Part shown: piece by piece, positions 1 to 10,761 of the stretch
Numbering within the stretch: position 1 is the first letter of the stretch
Layout of the letters: the number at the start of each line of letters is the position of its first letter
Source: Gammaproteobacteria bacterium
Lineage (GTDB): Bacteria > Pseudomonadota > Gammaproteobacteria > JAJPIJ01
Assembly: GCA_021324815.1 (NCBI GenBank)
Contig: JAJPIJ010000025.1
Location: 1-64,000 of the forward strand
Reading direction: 5' to 3'
DNA: 64,000 bases
Made by a program: the position numbers and the translations under genes
Notes under the pieces: model-generated
Database searches by the model: none
Told to the model about the DNA's origin: nothing
Seen by the model: only the letters and a program-made list of their open reading frames with translations

Positions 1-109
1 CGTGGTCAAGCTCATCAGCCCGATTGCGATGGAGGAGGGGTTGAGGTTTGCCATCCGCGAGGGCGGGCGCACCGTGGGCGCCGGCGTGGTGGCCAAGATC
101 ATCGAGTAA
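1..109 (+). CDS. tuf: Elongation factor Tu, C-terminal end (partial)
   Basis: The first complete codon is at position 2 and the frame ends with TAA at 107-109. The 35 residues seen, ending in [14 protein letters not shown], are the invariant C-terminus of EF-Tu (domain 3), the GTPase that delivers aminoacyl-tRNA to the ribosome. The rest of the gene lies upstream of the window. Its position directly before rpsJ is the usual str/S10 junction. There is a 27-base gap to rpsJ. Confidence 0.97.
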   Translation, partial: VVKLISPIAMEEGLRFAIREGGRTVGAGVVAKIIE

Positions 110-136
110 CGGCCGGGAACAGACGAAACCACGCCC

Positions 137-448
137 ATGAACCAGCAAACCATCCGCATCCGGCTCAAGGCCTTCGATCACCGGCTGATCGATCAGTCGA
201 CGCGTGAGATCGTCGAGACGGCCAAGCGCACCGGCGCCCAGGTCAAGGGACCGATCCCGCTGCCGACCAAGAAGGAGCGGTTCACGATCCTGATCTCGCC
301 GCATGCGGACAAGGACGCGCGTGACCAGTATGAAATCCGCACCCACAAACGGCTGCTGGACATCGTCAATCCCACCGACAAGACGGTGGATGCCCTGATG
401 AAGCTGGAGCTGGCCGCCGGCGTGGACGTGCAGATTAAGTTGAATTGA
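137..448 (+). CDS. rpsJ: 30S ribosomal protein S10
   Basis: A 103-residue protein, the normal length for S10. The N-terminus [19 protein letters not shown] and the segment [15 protein letters not shown] are family signatures. S10 sits in the 30S head and, as NusE, also joins NusB in antitermination. It is the first gene of the S10 operon. Its TGA ends at 448, 26 bases before the chosen rplC start. Confidence 0.99.
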   Translation: MNQQTIRIRLKAFDHRLIDQSTREIVETAKRTGAQVKGPIPLPTKKERFTILISPHADKDARDQYEIRTHKRLLDIVNPTDKTVDALMKLELAAGVDVQIKLN

Positions 449-474
449 CCGGGAATATTTTAGAGAAAGCAGCC

Positions 475-1119
475 ATGCCCCTCGGAGTCGTCGGACGAAA
501 ATGCGGAATGACCACCATCTTCAACGATGGCGGCGCCGCCGTGCCTGTGACCGTGATCGAGGTGCTGCCCAACCGCATCACCCAGGTGAAGACGGTGGAC
601 AACGACGGCTATTGTGCCGTGCAGGTGACCTATGGCCGGCGCAAGCAGAACCGCGTCAACAAGCCCACCGCCGGCGTGCTGGCCAAGGCCGGGGTCGAGG
701 CGGGCGAGGGCTTCATCGAGCTGCGCCTGGCCGAGGGGGAGGGCAAGGACCTGGCTGCCGGCCAGACCCTGACCGTGGAATTGTTCAAGGCCGGGCAGAA
801 GGTGGACGTGGCCGGCACCACGATCGGCAAGGGCTTCGCCGGCACCATCAAGCGGCACCACTTCGCCTCGCTCGATGCCTCGCACGGTGCGTCCCTCTCG
901 CACCGGACGCCGGGATCCACCGGCCAGCGCCAGACGCCGGGCCGTGTGTTCAAGGGCAAGCGCATGTACGGGCATCTCGGCAACGCGCGCCGCAGCGCGA
1001 TGAACCTTGAGGTCGCCGGGGTGGACAAGGAACGGCAGTTGATCATGATCACCGGCGCCGTGCCGGGCGCGCGCGGCGGCAACGTGCTGATCCGTCCCAC
1101 CACCAAGGTGCGGAGATAA
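475..1119 (+). CDS. rplC: 50S ribosomal protein L3
   Basis: L3 nucleates early 50S assembly and lines the peptidyl-transferase region. The product is 214 aa if started at ATG 475 ([16 protein letters not shown]), which is where L3 proteins normally begin. The frame is open back to a TTG at 445 overlapping the rpsJ stop, but the extra ten residues are not L3-like. The [20 protein letters not shown] region is the conserved loop containing the methylated Gln in E. coli. Ends five bases before rplD. Confidence 0.98.
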   Translation: MPLGVVGRKCGMTTIFNDGGAAVPVTVIEVLPNRITQVKTVDNDGYCAVQVTYGRRKQNRVNKPTAGVLAKAGVEAGEGFIELRLAEGEGKDLAAGQTLTVELFKAGQKVDVAGTTIGKGFAGTIKRHHFASLDASHGASLSHRTPGSTGQRQTPGRVFKGKRMYGHLGNARRSAMNLEVAGVDKERQLIMITGAVPGARGGNVLIRPTTKVRR

Positions 1120-1123
1120 GGCC

Positions 1124-1741
1124 ATGGAATTGAGCCTCTACGATACCGGCAAGAAGAAGACGGGCAACCTGTCGGTCACCGACGCCGTGTTCGCCGCGGA
1201 ATACAATGAACCGCTGATCCATCAGGTGGTGACGGCGTACATGGCCGGCGCCCGTGCCGGCACCAAGCGGCAGAAGACCCGCGCCGAGGTCAGCGGCGGC
1301 AACTCCAAGCCCTGGAAACAAAAGGGCACCGGCCGCGCCCGCGCCGGCACGACGCGTGGACCTTTGTGGCGCCACGGTGGCCGCGCCTTCGCCGCCCGGC
1401 CGCGGAACTACGAACAGAAGGTCAATCGCAAGTCCTACCGGGCGGCCATGCGCTCCATACTCTCCGAGCTGGTGCGCCAGGATCGCCTGCTGGTCGTGGA
1501 ATCGCTGGCCCTGGAGTCGCACAAGACCAGGAACCTGGCCAGCCGGCTGCGCGCCTTGAAGCTGGAATCGGCGCTGCTGGTGACGGACAAGATGGACCGC
1601 AATCTGGCGCTGGCCGTGCGCAATATTCCCGGCGTCGACGCCCTGGAGGCCCGCGAACTGGACCCGGTGAGCCTCATTCATTTTGACAAGGTGATCGCCA
1701 CCCAGGCGGCGCTTGCGCAACTGGAGGCGCGTCTCAAATGA
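1124..1741 (+). CDS. rplD: 50S ribosomal protein L4
   Basis: A 205-aa protein of normal length. The central [20 protein letters not shown] segment is the L4 loop that reaches the polypeptide exit tunnel. In E. coli L4 also represses the S10 operon through its leader; the leader lies upstream of tuf or between operons here, so this cannot be judged. The stop codon overlaps the rplW start (ATGA at 1738-1741), implying translational coupling. Confidence 0.99.
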   Translation: MELSLYDTGKKKTGNLSVTDAVFAAEYNEPLIHQVVTAYMAGARAGTKRQKTRAEVSGGNSKPWKQKGTGRARAGTTRGPLWRHGGRAFAARPRNYEQKVNRKSYRAAMRSILSELVRQDRLLVVESLALESHKTRNLASRLRALKLESALLVTDKMDRNLALAVRNIPGVDALEARELDPVSLIHFDKVIATQAALAQLEARLK

Positions 1742-2028
1742 ACGCCGAAAAGCTGATCAACGTGCTGGTGGGGCCGCTGGTCTCGGAGAAGATCACGCGC
1801 GTGGCCGACACGCATTATGTATTCGCCGTGCAGCCGCGCTCCACCAAGGCCGACATCAAGCGGGCGGTGGAACTCATGTTCAAGGTGCGGGTGGCGGCGG
1901 TGCAGGTTTGCCGCAATCCGGACAAGGTCAGGTATTTCCGCGGCCGGCCCGGACGGCGCGGCGGGGTGAAGAAGGCCTACGTGCGCCTGAAGCCCGGTTT
2001 CAACATTGAATTCGGCGCGGCGCCGTAA
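1738..2028 (+). CDS. rplW: 50S ribosomal protein L23
   Basis: A 96-aa protein starting inside the rplD stop. It shows the L23 features [20 protein letters not shown] near the N-terminus and a basic loop around [15 protein letters not shown]23 lies at the tunnel exit and docks SRP, trigger factor and SecY. It is followed after 16 bases by rplB. Confidence 0.99.
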   Translation: MNAEKLINVLVGPLVSEKITRVADTHYVFAVQPRSTKADIKRAVELMFKVRVAAVQVCRNPDKVRYFRGRPGRRGGVKKAYVRLKPGFNIEFGAAP

Positions 2029-2044
2029 CTGAAGAGACACTGCG

Positions 2045-2872
2045 ATGCCACTGGTCAAGGTCAATCCCACCTCCCCCGGACGCCGCGCGGTCGTCAAGCT
2101 GGTCACGCCCGAATTGCACAAGGGGGGGCCGGAATATTCACTGGTCGTGCACAAGAACAAGACCGGCGCCCGCAACCACTTCGGGCGCCAGACGGTGCGG
2201 CACATCGGCGGCGGCCACAAGCAGCTTTACCGTTTGATCGATTTCAAGCGCGACAAGGACGGCGTGCCGGCGAAGGTCGAGCGGCTGGAGTACGATCCCA
2301 ACCGCAGCGCGCACATCGCGCTGCTGCTCTACGCCGACGGCGAACGCCGCTACATCATTGCGCCCAAGGGCGTGCGGGCGGGGGACACGCTGATGTCCGG
2401 TGCCTCGGCGCCGATCCAGGCCGGCAACAGCCTGCCGTTGCGCAACGTCCCCGTGGGCACGACGGTGCATTGTGTCGAAATGAAGCCGGGCAAGGGCGCG
2501 CAGCTGGGCCGCTCCGCCGGGGCCGGCGTGCAGCTGGTGGCGCGCGAGGGCGTCTATGCCACGCTGCGCCTGCGTTCCGGAGAGATCAGGATGGTGCCGG
2601 TCGACTGCCGGGCCACGATCGGCGAAGTGGGCAACATGGAGCATTCGCTGCGTTCGCTCGGCAAGGCCGGCGCGACGCGCTGGCGCGGCATCCGTCCGAC
2701 GGTGCGCGGCGTGGCCATGAACCCGGTCGATCATCCCCATGGCGGCGGCGAGGGTAAGACCTCCGGCGGCCGCCATCCCGTAACCCCGCACGGCCAGCCG
2801 ACCAAGGGTTACAAGACCCGCAAGAACAAGCGCACGGCGGCCATGATCATCCGCCGCCGCAACGACAGATAA
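2045..2872 (+). CDS. rplB: 50S ribosomal protein L2
   Basis: A 275-aa protein, normal L2 length. The C-terminal [20 protein letters not shown] motif contains the His essential for peptidyl transfer in E. coli L2. L2 stabilises subunit association and 23S domain IV. The OB-fold and SH3-like halves are both complete. It is followed after 20 bases by rpsS. Confidence 0.99.
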   Translation: MPLVKVNPTSPGRRAVVKLVTPELHKGGPEYSLVVHKNKTGARNHFGRQTVRHIGGGHKQLYRLIDFKRDKDGVPAKVERLEYDPNRSAHIALLLYADGERRYIIAPKGVRAGDTLMSGASAPIQAGNSLPLRNVPVGTTVHCVEMKPGKGAQLGRSAGAGVQLVAREGVYATLRLRSGEIRMVPVDCRATIGEVGNMEHSLRSLGKAGATRWRGIRPTVRGVAMNPVDHPHGGGEGKTSGGRHPVTPHGQPTKGYKTRKNKRTAAMIIRRRNDR

Positions 2873-2892
2873 ACAGGCAGACAGAAACCGCC

Positions 2893-3171
2893 ATGCCACG
2901 TTCAGTCCGCAAGGGTCCGTTCATCGATCATCACCTGGCCGCCAAGGTGGAAAAGGCGCGGGCCGGCAACGACAAGCGTCCGATCAAGACCTGGTCGCGG
3001 CGCTCGCTCATCGTGCCCGACATGGTGGGATTCACCATCGCCGTGCACAACGGCAAGCAGCATGTGCCGGTGTATATCACCGAGAATATGGTCGGCCACA
3101 AGCTGGGCGAGTTCGCGGCCACGCGCATCTTCCGCAGCCATTCCGCCGTCGGCAAGAAGGTGGAGGTCTGA
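2893..3171 (+). CDS. rpsS: 30S ribosomal protein S19
   Basis: A 92-aa protein beginning [15 protein letters not shown], the S19 N-terminal signature, and containing the conserved [14 protein letters not shown] and [16 protein letters not shown] segments. It binds the 16S 3' domain next to S13. Only two bases separate it from rplV. Confidence 0.99.
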   Translation: MPRSVRKGPFIDHHLAAKVEKARAGNDKRPIKTWSRRSLIVPDMVGFTIAVHNGKQHVPVYITENMVGHKLGEFAATRIFRSHSAVGKKVEV

Positions 3172-3173
3172 CC

Positions 3174-3509
3174 ATGGCGACGCGCGCCCTGTACCGCAAC
3201 GCCCGCATCTCGGCGCAGAAGCTGCGACTGGTCGCCGATCAGGTGCGCGGGCTGCCCGTGGATCGGGCCATGAATTTGCTCAAGTTCAGCAACAAGAAGG
3301 CGGCCGGCATCGTGAAGAAGGCGCTGGAATCGGCGCTGGCCAACGCCGAGCACAACGACGGCGCCGACATCGACGTGCTCAAGGTGGCCGCGATTTGCGT
3401 GGACCAGGGGCCGTCGATGAAGCGGCTGCGCCCGCGCGCCCGCGGCCGGGCGGATCGCATCCTCAAGCGCACCAGCCGCGTGCTCATCGCGCTGGACGAG
3501 AAAAAATAG
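3174..3509 (+). CDS. rplV: 50S ribosomal protein L22
   Basis: A 111-aa protein with the L22 core ([20 protein letters not shown]) and the beta-hairpin region [18 protein letters not shown], whose tip lines the exit tunnel and carries macrolide-resistance mutations in other bacteria. The gene lies between rpsS and rpsC as expected. Confidence 0.99.
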   Translation: MATRALYRNARISAQKLRLVADQVRGLPVDRAMNLLKFSNKKAAGIVKKALESALANAEHNDGADIDVLKVAAICVDQGPSMKRLRPRARGRADRILKRTSRVLIALDEKK

Positions 3510-3521
3510 GACGGACGGCTC

Positions 3522-4211
3522 ATGGGACAAAAAGTCAATCCAATCGGCATTCGTCTCGGCATCGTCAAGGACTGGACCTCGAAGTGGTACGCCGACTCCA
3601 AGCATTACGCCGACTATCTGAACACCGACCTCAAGGTGCGCGAGTTCCTGCGCAAGCAGCTGGCGCAGGCCTCGGTCAGCCGCATTCAGATCGAGCGCCC
3701 GGCGCACAACGCCCGCATCGTCATTCACACCGCGCGCCCGGGCATCGTCATCGGCAAGAAGGGCGAGGATATCGAGGCGCTGCGCAAGAAGGTGACGGAC
3801 ATGATGGGCGTGCCGGTGACGTTGAACGTCGAGGAGATCCGCAAGCCGGAGCTCGACGCCTACCTGGTGGCGGAGAGCGTGGCGCATCAGCTGGAGAAAC
3901 GCATCATGTTCCGCCGCGCCATGAAGCGGGCGGTGCAGAACGCGCTGCGCCTGGGTGCCCAGGGCATCAAGATTACCGTCGCCGGCCGGCTGAACGGCGC
4001 CGAGATTGCGCGCACTGAATGGTACCGCGAGGGCCGGGTGCCGCTGCACACGCTGCGCGCCGACATCGATTACGGCTTCGCCGAGGCCAAGACCACCTAT
4101 GGCGTGATCGGCGTCAAGGTGTGGATCTTCAAGGGCGAGGTTCTGGCCGGCGATGAGGCCGCCGCGGCGGAAACCGTCGAACGCGCCGAACCGGCGGCAG
4201 CGGCGGAATAA
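3522..4211 (+). CDS. rpsC: 30S ribosomal protein S3
   Basis: A 229-aa protein beginning [18 protein letters not shown]. The KH domain is recognisable by [18 protein letters not shown] at about residues 74-91. S3 helps form the mRNA entry tunnel helicase. The C-terminus is an acidic, Ala-rich tail typical of proteobacterial S3. A 14-base gap with GGGGGAAG precedes rplP. Confidence 0.99.
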   Translation: MGQKVNPIGIRLGIVKDWTSKWYADSKHYADYLNTDLKVREFLRKQLAQASVSRIQIERPAHNARIVIHTARPGIVIGKKGEDIEALRKKVTDMMGVPVTLNVEEIRKPELDAYLVAESVAHQLEKRIMFRRAMKRAVQNALRLGAQGIKITVAGRLNGAEIARTEWYREGRVPLHTLRADIDYGFAEAKTTYGVIGVKVWIFKGEVLAGDEAAAAETVERAEPAAAAE

Positions 4212-4225
4212 GGGGGAAGTTCACC

Positions 4226-4639
4226 GTGTTGCAACCCAAACAAACCAAGTACCGCAAGCAGCAGAAGATGCGCAATCCCGGCATCGCCCACAAGGGCTGC
4301 CGGGTCAGCTTCGGCGAATACGGCCTCAAGGCCACCTCCAGCGGGCGCCTGACCTCCCGCCAGATCGAGGCGGCGCGGCGCGTGATCACGCACGAAATGA
4401 AGCGCGGCGGCAAGGTGTGGATCCGTGTTTTCCCGGACAAGCCGATCTCCAAGAAGCCGCTGGAAGTGCGCATGGGCAACGGCAAGGGCGCGGTGGAATA
4501 CTGGGTGGCCCAGGTTCAGCCCGGCCGCGTGCTCTACGAGATGGAGGGGCTGACCGAGACCGAGGCGCGCGAGGTGTTCCGGCTGGCGGCGGCCAAGCTG
4601 CCGGTGAAAACGACGTTCATGAGACGGACGGTGCTCTAA
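4226..4639 (+). CDS. rplP: 50S ribosomal protein L16
   Basis: A 137-aa protein, normal length. The start is GTG at 4226 (the next codon, TTG, is also possible), placed after the purine-rich GGGGGAAG at 4212-4219. The N-terminus [20 protein letters not shown] and the [15 protein letters not shown] segment identify L16, which contacts A-site tRNA. Confidence 0.98.
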   Translation: MLQPKQTKYRKQQKMRNPGIAHKGCRVSFGEYGLKATSSGRLTSRQIEAARRVITHEMKRGGKVWIRVFPDKPISKKPLEVRMGNGKGAVEYWVAQVQPGRVLYEMEGLTETEAREVFRLAAAKLPVKTTFMRRTVL

Positions 4640-4640
4640 A

Positions 4641-4847
4641 ATGCGCGCCCAGGAATTACGCCAGAAGACCACGACTGAACTCAACGCCCTGCTGATGGAA
4701 CTGCGGCGCGAACAATTCAACCTGCGCATGCAGCAGGGCACGGGCCAGGCCGTGGCGCGCCCCAGCCAGGTGCGCCAGGTGCGCCGCGATATCGCCCGCA
4801 TCAAGACCATCATGCACGAGCAAAAAATCAAGGGTGGCAAGCCGTGA
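4641..4847 (+). CDS. rpmC: 50S ribosomal protein L29
   Basis: A 68-aa all-helical protein. It contains the signature [18 protein letters not shown] and the conserved C-terminal [11 protein letters not shown]. It sits at the tunnel exit near L23. Its TGA overlaps the GTG start of rpsQ (GTGA, 4844-4847), so translation is probably coupled. Confidence 0.98.
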   Translation: MRAQELRQKTTTELNALLMELRREQFNLRMQQGTGQAVARPSQVRQVRRDIARIKTIMHEQKIKGGKP

Positions 4848-5113
4848 CCGAAACGACCGTCAATCGCCGCGTGATGATAGGCCGGGTGGTCAGCACCAGG
4901 ATGGACAAGACCATCACCGTGCGCGTCGAGCGCGTGGTGACGCATCCGCTGTACAAGAAGTACATCCAGCGGTCGAGCAAGTTCCTGGCGCATGACGCCG
5001 AGAACAGCTGCAAGGAGGGTGACGTGGTGGCGATCGAGGAGTGCCGCCCGATCTCGCGTCGCAAGCGCTGGCGCCTGCAGAAGATCGTGGAACGGGCCGC
5101 GCCGCAGGATTGA
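4844..5113 (+). CDS. rpsQ: 30S ribosomal protein S17
   Basis: An 89-aa protein with OB-fold signature segments [20 protein letters not shown] and [14 protein letters not shown]. The GTG start overlaps the rpmC stop. S17 is a primary 16S-binding protein of the 30S body. A 31-base spacer separates it from rplN. Confidence 0.98.
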   Translation: MTETTVNRRVMIGRVVSTRMDKTITVRVERVVTHPLYKKYIQRSSKFLAHDAENSCKEGDVVAIEECRPISRRKRWRLQKIVERAAPQD

Positions 5114-5144
5114 GCCGCCGTCAGGGGATGATGAGGAACGAACC

Positions 5145-5513
5145 ATGATACAGATGACCACCGTGCTGGACGCCGCCGACAACAGCGGCGCGCGCCGCCT
5201 GTTCTGCATCAAGGTGCTGAAGGGCACCAAGGCCCGCTATGCCGGCATCGGCGACCTGATCAAGGTGTCGATCAAGGAGGCCATTCCGAACAGCAAGGTC
5301 AAGAAGGGTGACGTGTTCAACGCGGTGGTGGTGCGCACCAAGAAGGGCGTGCGCCGGCCCGACGGCTCTATCATCCGTTTCGACGGCAACGCCGCGGTGC
5401 TGCTGGACAACCAGCTGCAACCCATCGGCACCCGCATCTTCGGGCCGGTGACGCGCGAGTTGCGCGGCGAGCAGTTCATGCGCATCGTGTCACTGGCGCC
5501 GGAAGTGTTGTAA
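5145..5513 (+). CDS. rplN: 50S ribosomal protein L14
   Basis: A 122-aa protein from ATG 5145 ([18 protein letters not shown]), exactly the usual L14 length. The frame is open for a further 51 codons upstream through rpsQ, but that extension has no family support. L14 forms intersubunit bridge B8. The purine-rich GATGATGAGGAACG serves as the ribosome-binding region. Confidence 0.98.
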   Translation: MIQMTTVLDAADNSGARRLFCIKVLKGTKARYAGIGDLIKVSIKEAIPNSKVKKGDVFNAVVVRTKKGVRRPDGSIIRFDGNAAVLLDNQLQPIGTRIFGPVTRELRGEQFMRIVSLAPEVL

Positions 5514-5517
5514 GGAA

Positions 5518-5850
5518 ATGGATCCGATCGCCATGAGGAAACTGAGAACAGGGGATGAAGTCATCGTGCGCACGGGCCGCAGCCGCGGCCAGCGCGGCAA
5601 AATCCTGCGCCTGCTCGATGACGGCCGCGTGGTGGTGGAGGGCGTCAACATGATCAAGCGCCACACCCGCCCGAATCCGCAGGCGAACCAGCCCGGGGGC
5701 ATCCTGGAGAAGGAGGCGCCCATTGCGATTGCCAATGTCGCCCTCTACAACCCCGTGACCAAGAAGCCGGATCGCGTCGGCATCCGGGTGCTGGCCGACG
5801 GCCGCAAGGTGCGGTATTTCAAATCCAACGGCGAAGTCGTAGACGTTTGA
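5518..5850 (+). CDS. rplX: 50S ribosomal protein L24
   Basis: A KOW-domain protein that starts 50S assembly. Two starts are possible: ATG 5518 (110 aa) lies only two bases after AAGGA at 5512-5516, while ATG 5533 (105 aa, [12 protein letters not shown]) matches usual L24 N-termini better but lies about 16 bases from that sequence. The conserved segments [20 protein letters not shown]-like KOW motif and [16 protein letters not shown] are clear. Confidence 0.97.
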   Translation: MDPIAMRKLRTGDEVIVRTGRSRGQRGKILRLLDDGRVVVEGVNMIKRHTRPNPQANQPGGILEKEAPIAIANVALYNPVTKKPDRVGIRVLADGRKVRYFKSNGEVVDV

Positions 5851-5863
5851 AGGCAGGACTGAC

Positions 5864-6409
5864 ATGACCGCCCGACTGCAAGAATACTACCACCGCAAGG
5901 TGGTCCCCGAACTGATGAAACAGTTTGGTTTCAAGCACCCCATCCAGGTGCCGCGCATCACCAAGGTCACGCTCAACATGGGCGTGGGCGAGGCGGTGGC
6001 CGACAAGAAGGTCATCGAGCACGCGGTGGAGGACCTGGCCAAGATCGCCGGCCAGAAGCCGGTGATCACGAAGTCGCGCAAGGCCATCTCCAACTTCAAA
6101 ATCCGCGAGAACCTCGCCATTGGTTGCAAGGTGACCCTGCGCCGCGGCCGGATGTACGAGTTTCTCGATCGGCTGATCAACGTGGCCATTCCCCGCATTC
6201 GCGATTTCCGCGGCTTGAGCCCGCGCGCCTTCGACGGCCGCGGCAACTACAGCCTCGGCGTCAAGGAGCAGATCATTTTCCCGGAGATCGATTTCGACAA
6301 GATCGACGCCATCCGGGGCCTGGACATCTGCATTACCACCAACGCACGCACGGACGAGCACGGGCGCGCGCTGCTCGCGGCATTCAATCTGCCGCTGCGG
6401 AATCAATAG
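5864..6409 (+). CDS. rplE: 50S ribosomal protein L5
   Basis: A 181-aa protein. The signatures [16 protein letters not shown] and [20 protein letters not shown] are intact. L5 binds 5S rRNA in the central protuberance with L18. It is followed after 18 bases by rpsN. Confidence 0.99.
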   Translation: MTARLQEYYHRKVVPELMKQFGFKHPIQVPRITKVTLNMGVGEAVADKKVIEHAVEDLAKIAGQKPVITKSRKAISNFKIRENLAIGCKVTLRRGRMYEFLDRLINVAIPRIRDFRGLSPRAFDGRGNYSLGVKEQIIFPEIDFDKIDAIRGLDICITTNARTDEHGRALLAAFNLPLRNQ

Positions 6410-6427
6410 ACCCGGGAGATTGCCGCC

Positions 6428-6733
6428 ATGGCCAAGTTGTGCATGAAACTGCGCGAGGAACGCCGCATCAAACTGTCGAGGAAGCTTGCGGCCAAGCGCA
6501 GCGAATTGCGCGCCAGGGCCAGGGACCTGCACTTAAGCGAGGAGGAGCGCGCCGCCGCGGCCCTGAAGTTGCAAAAAATGCCGCGTGACTCCAGCCCCTC
6601 GCGGGTGCGCAATCGCTGCCGGATCACCGGCCGCACGCGCGGCTATTACCGCAAGTTCGGGCTGTCGCGCAGCAAGCTGCGCAAGGCCGCCATGCGGGGT
6701 GACGTGCCCGGCCTGGTCAAGGCCAGCTGGTGA
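6428..6733 (+). CDS. rpsN: 30S ribosomal protein S14 (zinc-free type)
   Basis: A 101-aa protein, the long form of S14. The C-terminal [20 protein letters not shown] has a single Cys instead of the CxxC pairs of the short zinc form, so this is the C-minus paralogue. It belongs in the 30S head beside S3 and S10. A 43-base spacer precedes rpsH. Confidence 0.98.
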   Translation: MAKLCMKLREERRIKLSRKLAAKRSELRARARDLHLSEEERAAAALKLQKMPRDSSPSRVRNRCRITGRTRGYYRKFGLSRSKLRKAAMRGDVPGLVKASW

Positions 6734-6776
6734 AAAGGCGGGATCACCGAATCGCGAATTGCAGAGAAAAGCTACG

Positions 6777-7172
6777 ATGAGCCAACAAGATCCGATCGCC
6801 GACATGCTGACCCGCATCCGCAATGCGCAGGCCCTGCGCAAGCAGGAGGTCAGCATGCCTTCCTCCAGGCGCAAACTCGCCATCGCCAAGCTGCTCAAGG
6901 AGGAGGGGTATATCTCCGATTGCACGGTGCAGAGCCTGGACGGCAGGCCGCTGCTGACCATCACCCTCAAGTACTACGAGGGCAGGCCCGTCATTGAGAT
7001 GATCAAGCGGGTCAGCCGGCCGGGGTTGCGCGTCTATCGCGGCAAGTCGGAACTGCCCAAGGTTGTCGGCGGCTACGGCATCGCCATCGTTTCCACTTCG
7101 CGCGGTTTGATGACCGACCGCGCCGCCCGCGCCCAGGGCGTGGGCGGTGAATTGATTTGTATCGTGTCTTGA
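6777..7172 (+). CDS. rpsH: 30S ribosomal protein S8
   Basis: A 131-aa protein from ATG 6777 ([18 protein letters not shown]). A longer frame from 6585 overlaps rpsN and is not supported. The C-terminal signature [20 protein letters not shown] is intact. In E. coli S8 binds 16S h21 and represses the spc operon at rplE; no equivalent leader hairpin was looked for in detail here. Confidence 0.98.
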   Translation: MSQQDPIADMLTRIRNAQALRKQEVSMPSSRRKLAIAKLLKEEGYISDCTVQSLDGRPLLTITLKYYEGRPVIEMIKRVSRPGLRVYRGKSELPKVVGGYGIAIVSTSRGLMTDRAARAQGVGGELICIVS

Positions 7173-7189
7173 GAGGATCGGGATTGTTT

Positions 7190-7723
7190 ATGTCACGAGT
7201 GGCCAGGAAACCCATTCCCCTCCCCAAGGGCGTGGAGGTCAAGATCAGCGGGGCCGACGTCGCCGTAAAAGGCGCCAAGGGTGCCATGACCCACCGCGTG
7301 CCCGCCGGTGTCGAGGTGAGCAGCGATGGCCAGAACGTCAAGGTGGCCGTCAAGGACGGCGGCAGGACGGCCAGCCGGCATGCCGGCACCACAAGGGCGC
7401 TGCTCAACAACATCGTGCGTGGCGTGTCCGCGGGTTTCGAGCGCAAGCTGGAGATCAACGGCGTGGGCTACCGCGCCCAGGTCCAGGGCAGGACACTCAA
7501 CCTGACCCTGGGCTTTTCCCATCCGGTGAACTTTTCGATTCCCGAGGGGATCACCATCGAGACGCCCAGCCAGACCGAGATCGTGGTCAAGGGCGTGAAC
7601 AAGCAGCAGGTGGGCCAGGTGGCGGCGAAGATCCGCGCCTACCGGCCGCCCGAGCCCTACAAGGGTAAGGGCGTGAAGTATGCCAACGAGGTCATCCTGC
7701 GCAAGGAAACCAAGAAGGCGTAA
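7190..7723 (+). CDS. rplF: 50S ribosomal protein L6
   Basis: A 177-aa protein from ATG 7190 ([19 protein letters not shown]), which is the canonical L6 N-terminus; an upstream in-frame ATG at 7157 lies in rpsH and is rejected. Duplicated L6 domains are present, ending with the signature [19 protein letters not shown]. It lies near the sarcin-ricin loop. Confidence 0.98.
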   Translation: MSRVARKPIPLPKGVEVKISGADVAVKGAKGAMTHRVPAGVEVSSDGQNVKVAVKDGGRTASRHAGTTRALLNNIVRGVSAGFERKLEINGVGYRAQVQGRTLNLTLGFSHPVNFSIPEGITIETPSQTEIVVKGVNKQQVGQVAAKIRAYRPPEPYKGKGVKYANEVILRKETKKA

Positions 7724-7746
7724 TAGAGACAGCGAGCGAACATGCC

Positions 7747-8106
7747 ATGTCCGTGACCAAAAAATCCGCCCGCCTGCGCCGCGCCACCAAGACGCGCGCC
7801 AGGATCAAGGCCCTGGGCGTGCACCGTCTGTCGGTGCACCGCACGCCGCGCCACATCTATGCCCAGATTTTCGCGCCGGGCACCTATGACGTCGTGGTGT
7901 CGGCCTCGACCGTCGACAAGGAACTTCGCAAGGACGTGAAAAACGGCGGCAACGTCAGGGCCGCCGTCGAAGTGGGCAGATTGGTGGCCAGCCGCGCCAG
8001 GGCCAAGGGGGTCAAGCGCGTGGCCTTTGACCGCTCGGGGTTCAGTTACCACGGCAGGATCAAGGCCCTGGCCGACGCCGCGCGCGAAGGCGGTCTTGAG
8101 TTTTGA
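7747..8106 (+). CDS. rplR: 50S ribosomal protein L18
   Basis: A 119-aa protein with the basic N-terminus [19 protein letters not shown] and the 5S-binding core [14 protein letters not shown]. The C-terminus [20 protein letters not shown] is highly conserved. It works with L5 and L25 on 5S rRNA. Confidence 0.99.
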   Translation: MSVTKKSARLRRATKTRARIKALGVHRLSVHRTPRHIYAQIFAPGTYDVVVSASTVDKELRKDVKNGGNVRAAVEVGRLVASRARAKGVKRVAFDRSGFSYHGRIKALADAAREGGLEF

Positions 8107-8128
8107 CGGATTTCCTAGGACAGCATTG

Positions 8129-8641
8129 ATGACCAACGCAACCACATCCGCTCCTGAAAACACCGACGGCTTGCGCGAGAAACTGGTCGCCGTCAACCGC
8201 GTCGCCAAGGTGGTCAAGGGCGGCCGCATCTTCGGCTTCGCCGCGCTCACGGTGGTGGGCGATGGCGAGGGCCGCGTGGGCCTGGGCCGCGGCAAGGCGC
8301 GCGAGGTGCCCGCCGCGATCTCCAAGGCCATGGAAAGCGCGCGCCGCGACATGAAGTCCATCGCGCTCAACGGCCGCACGCTGCCCTATGCCATCGTGGG
8401 CAAGCACGGCGCCGCCAAGGTCTACATGCAACCGGCCTCGGAGGGCACCGGCATCAGCGCCGGCGGCCCGATGCGCGCCGTGTTCGAGGTGGCGGGCGTG
8501 CAGGACGTGCTGGCCAAGTGCATCGGCAACTCGAATCCCATCAACGTGGTGCGCGCCACCCTGAAGGGCCTGCGCAGCATCAACGAACCGGCGCGCTTCG
8601 CCGCCAAGCGCGGCAAGAAGCTTGAAGAAATCATCGGGTGA
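8129..8641 (+). CDS. rpsE: 30S ribosomal protein S5
   Basis: A 170-aa protein from ATG 8129. The frame is open to 8027 inside rplR, but [20 protein letters not shown] gives the expected length. The dsRBD-like signature [20 protein letters not shown] is intact. S5 helps decoding fidelity; the variable N-terminal tail is Thr/Ala-rich. Confidence 0.98.
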   Translation: MTNATTSAPENTDGLREKLVAVNRVAKVVKGGRIFGFAALTVVGDGEGRVGLGRGKAREVPAAISKAMESARRDMKSIALNGRTLPYAIVGKHGAAKVYMQPASEGTGISAGGPMRAVFEVAGVQDVLAKCIGNSNPINVVRATLKGLRSINEPARFAAKRGKKLEEIIG

Positions 8642-8649
8642 CACGGGTC

Positions 8650-8835
8650 ATGGCCAAGGCGAAACGAATCAAGGTCCGGCTGGTGCGCAGCACCAACAAG
8701 TGCCTGGCCGCCCACAAGGCCTGTGTGCGCGGCCTGGGCCTGCGTCGCATCGGACACACCGTGGAAGTGCAGGACACGCCGGCCATCCGTGGCCTCATCG
8801 GCAAGGTGGCCTATCTGTTGTCGGTGGAGGGTTAA
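8650..8835 (+). CDS. rpmD: 50S ribosomal protein L30
   Basis: A 61-aa protein from ATG 8650 ([18 protein letters not shown]). A GTG at 8638 overlapping the rpsE stop would add four residues. The core [20 protein letters not shown] is the L30 signature. It is followed after three bases by rplO. Confidence 0.97.
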   Translation: MAKAKRIKVRLVRSTNKCLAAHKACVRGLGLRRIGHTVEVQDTPAIRGLIGKVAYLLSVEG

Positions 8836-8838
8836 GCC

Positions 8839-9273
8839 ATGCGCTTGAACGATCTCAAACCCGCGCCGGGCGCCAGGACCAAGCGCCTGCGCGTCGGCCG
8901 CGGCGGCGGCTCCGGCATCGGCAAGACCTGCGGCCTCGGGCACAAGGGCCAGCACGCCCGTGCCGGCGGCTACCACAAGGTGGGCTTCGAGGGCGGCCAG
9001 ATGCCGCTGCAGCGCCGGCTGCCCAAGTTCGGCTTCAAGTCGCTGACGGCGGACACGGTGGCCGAGGTGCGTCTGGGCGATCTGGCCGGGCTGAAGGCCA
9101 GGCCGATTGATTTGAAGGCGCTGCGCGAGGCCGGATTGATCGGGCCGGGCATCGAACGGGTGAGGGTCATACTCTCCGGCGAGCTCAAGAAGGCGATCAC
9201 GGTCAGGGGCCTGACGCTCACCAGGGGCGCGCGCGCGGCCATCGAGAAGGCCGGCGGCGGCCTTGAGGCCTGA
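8839..9273 (+). CDS. rplO: 50S ribosomal protein L15
   Basis: A 144-aa protein with the N-terminal [20 protein letters not shown] and the Gly-rich [19 protein letters not shown]. The signature [20 protein letters not shown] is intact. A late 50S assembly protein. Four bases separate it from secY. Confidence 0.99.
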   Translation: MRLNDLKPAPGARTKRLRVGRGGGSGIGKTCGLGHKGQHARAGGYHKVGFEGGQMPLQRRLPKFGFKSLTADTVAEVRLGDLAGLKARPIDLKALREAGLIGPGIERVRVILSGELKKAITVRGLTLTRGARAAIEKAGGGLEA

Positions 9274-9277
9274 CACG

Positions 9278-10615
9278 ATGGCAAAGGCGGCGACAGTCAA
9301 CACGCCGGGCGGCCTGCCGAGCCTGGCCAGGCTCACCGAGCTGCGCGACCGGCTGCTGTTTCTCGCCGGCGCGCTGATCGTGTTCCGCATCGCCACGCAC
9401 ATCCCGGTGCCGGGCATCAATCCGAGCGCGCTGAAGCAGTTGTTCGAGCACGGCACTATCCTCGACATGTTCAACATGTTCTCCGGCGGCGCCCTGCAGC
9501 GCCTGTCGGTGTGCGCGCTGGGGATCATGCCGTACATCTCCTCCTCGATCATCGTGCAGTTGCTGACCATGGTGGTGCCGACGTTTGAGTCGCTGAAAAA
9601 GGAGGGCGAGAGCGGCCGCCGCAAGCTGATGCAGTATTCGCGCTATGGCACGGTTTTTCTGGCTGCGTTCCAGGCCCTCGGCGTCGCCATCGCGCTGGAG
9701 GGGCAGAGCGCCGGCGGCCAGGGACTGGTGCTGAATCCCGGTGTCTCGTTCAAGATCATCGCCGTCACCTCGCTGGTGACGGGCACGATGTTCCTCATGT
9801 GGCTGGGCGAGCAAATCACCGAGCGCGGCGTGGGCAACGGCATCTCCATGCTCATCTTCGCCGGCATCGTCGCCGGCCTGCCGCGCGCCGTGATCAGCAC
9901 GCTGGAACTGGCGGGCACGCGGGAGATCAACCCGATCATGGTGGTGGCGCTGTTTGCCGTGGCCGTGGTGGTGACGGGCATCGTGGTGTTCATCGAGCGC
10001 GGCCAGCGCCGCATCACGGTGAATTACGCCCGCCGCCAGATGGGGCAGCGCATCTACGCCGGCCAGGCCAGCCACCTGCCGCTCAAGATCAACATGTCCG
10101 GCGTGATTCCGCCCATCTTCGCCTCCAGCATCATCCTGTTCCCGTCCACGATCGGCAGCTGGTTCGGCACCAGCGAAAGCATGCACTGGCTGCGGACGAT
10201 TTCCAACACCATCGCGCCCGGCCAGCCGCTGCACGCGCTGCTGTACGCCATCGCCATCATCTTCTTCTGTTTCTTCTACACGGCGATCGTGTTCAACCCG
10301 AAGGACACGGCGGAGAATCTGAAGAAATCCGGCGCCTTCATCCCCGGCATCCGTCCCGGCGAACAGACCGCCAATTACGTCGACGGCGTCATGACGCGGC
10401 TCACCCTCGCCGGCGCGATTTACATCACGCTGGTCTGCCTGCTGCCCGAGCTCCTGATCTCGAAGTTCCACGTGCCGTTCTATTTCGGCGGCACGTCGCT
10501 GCTCATCATCGTCGTGGTGGTCATGGATTTCATGGCCCAGGTGCAGGCCCATATGCTGTCGCACCAATACTCCGGCCTGCTGAAGAAGGCCAATCTGAAG
10601 GGCATCCGGCGCTGA
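9278..10615 (+). CDS. secY: Protein translocase subunit SecY
   Basis: A 445-aa inner-membrane channel with about ten hydrophobic segments. The start is ATG 9278 ([19 protein letters not shown]). SecY hallmarks include the plug/TM2 region [20 protein letters not shown] and the C-terminal cytoplasmic loop [19 protein letters not shown]. It forms the SecYEG pore for exported and membrane proteins. Location between rplO and rpmJ is standard. Confidence 0.99.
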   Translation: MAKAATVNTPGGLPSLARLTELRDRLLFLAGALIVFRIATHIPVPGINPSALKQLFEHGTILDMFNMFSGGALQRLSVCALGIMPYISSSIIVQLLTMVVPTFESLKKEGESGRRKLMQYSRYGTVFLAAFQALGVAIALEGQSAGGQGLVLNPGVSFKIIAVTSLVTGTMFLMWLGEQITERGVGNGISMLIFAGIVAGLPRAVISTLELAGTREINPIMVVALFAVAVVVTGIVVFIERGQRRITVNYARRQMGQRIYAGQASHLPLKINMSGVIPPIFASSIILFPSTIGSWFGTSESMHWLRTISNTIAPGQPLHALLYAIAIIFFCFFYTAIVFNPKDTAENLKKSGAFIPGIRPGEQTANYVDGVMTRLTLAGAIYITLVCLLPELLISKFHVPFYFGGTSLLIIVVVVMDFMAQVQAHMLSHQYSGLLKKANLKGIRR

Positions 10616-10638
10616 GGCCGGCCGAACGGAGGGGAACC

Positions 10639-10752
10639 ATGAAAGTCAGGGCTTCGGTGAAGGCGCTGTGTCGGAACTGCCGCGTCATCGTGCGCAAGCG
10701 GGTGGTGCGGGTGATCTGCAAAAACCCCAAACACAAGCAGCGGCAGGGTTGA
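10639..10752 (+). CDS. rpmJ: 50S ribosomal protein L36 (zinc-ribbon type)
   Basis: A 37-aa protein read directly from the sequence: ATG 10639 after GGAGGGG, stop TGA 10750-10752. The zinc ligands Cys11, Cys14, Cys27 and His32 are present, so this is the zinc-containing L36 form. It closes the spc segment; the alpha segment begins after a 92-base gap that holds a promoter-like sequence. Confidence 0.97.
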   Translation: MKVRASVKALCRNCRVIVRKRVVRVICKNPKHKQRQG

Positions 10753-10761
10753 GGCATGCGC

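Noticed and set aside
2931-4049. Minus-strand frame of 372 codons over rpsS-rplV-rpsC
   Set aside because: Shadow of three ribosomal protein genes.
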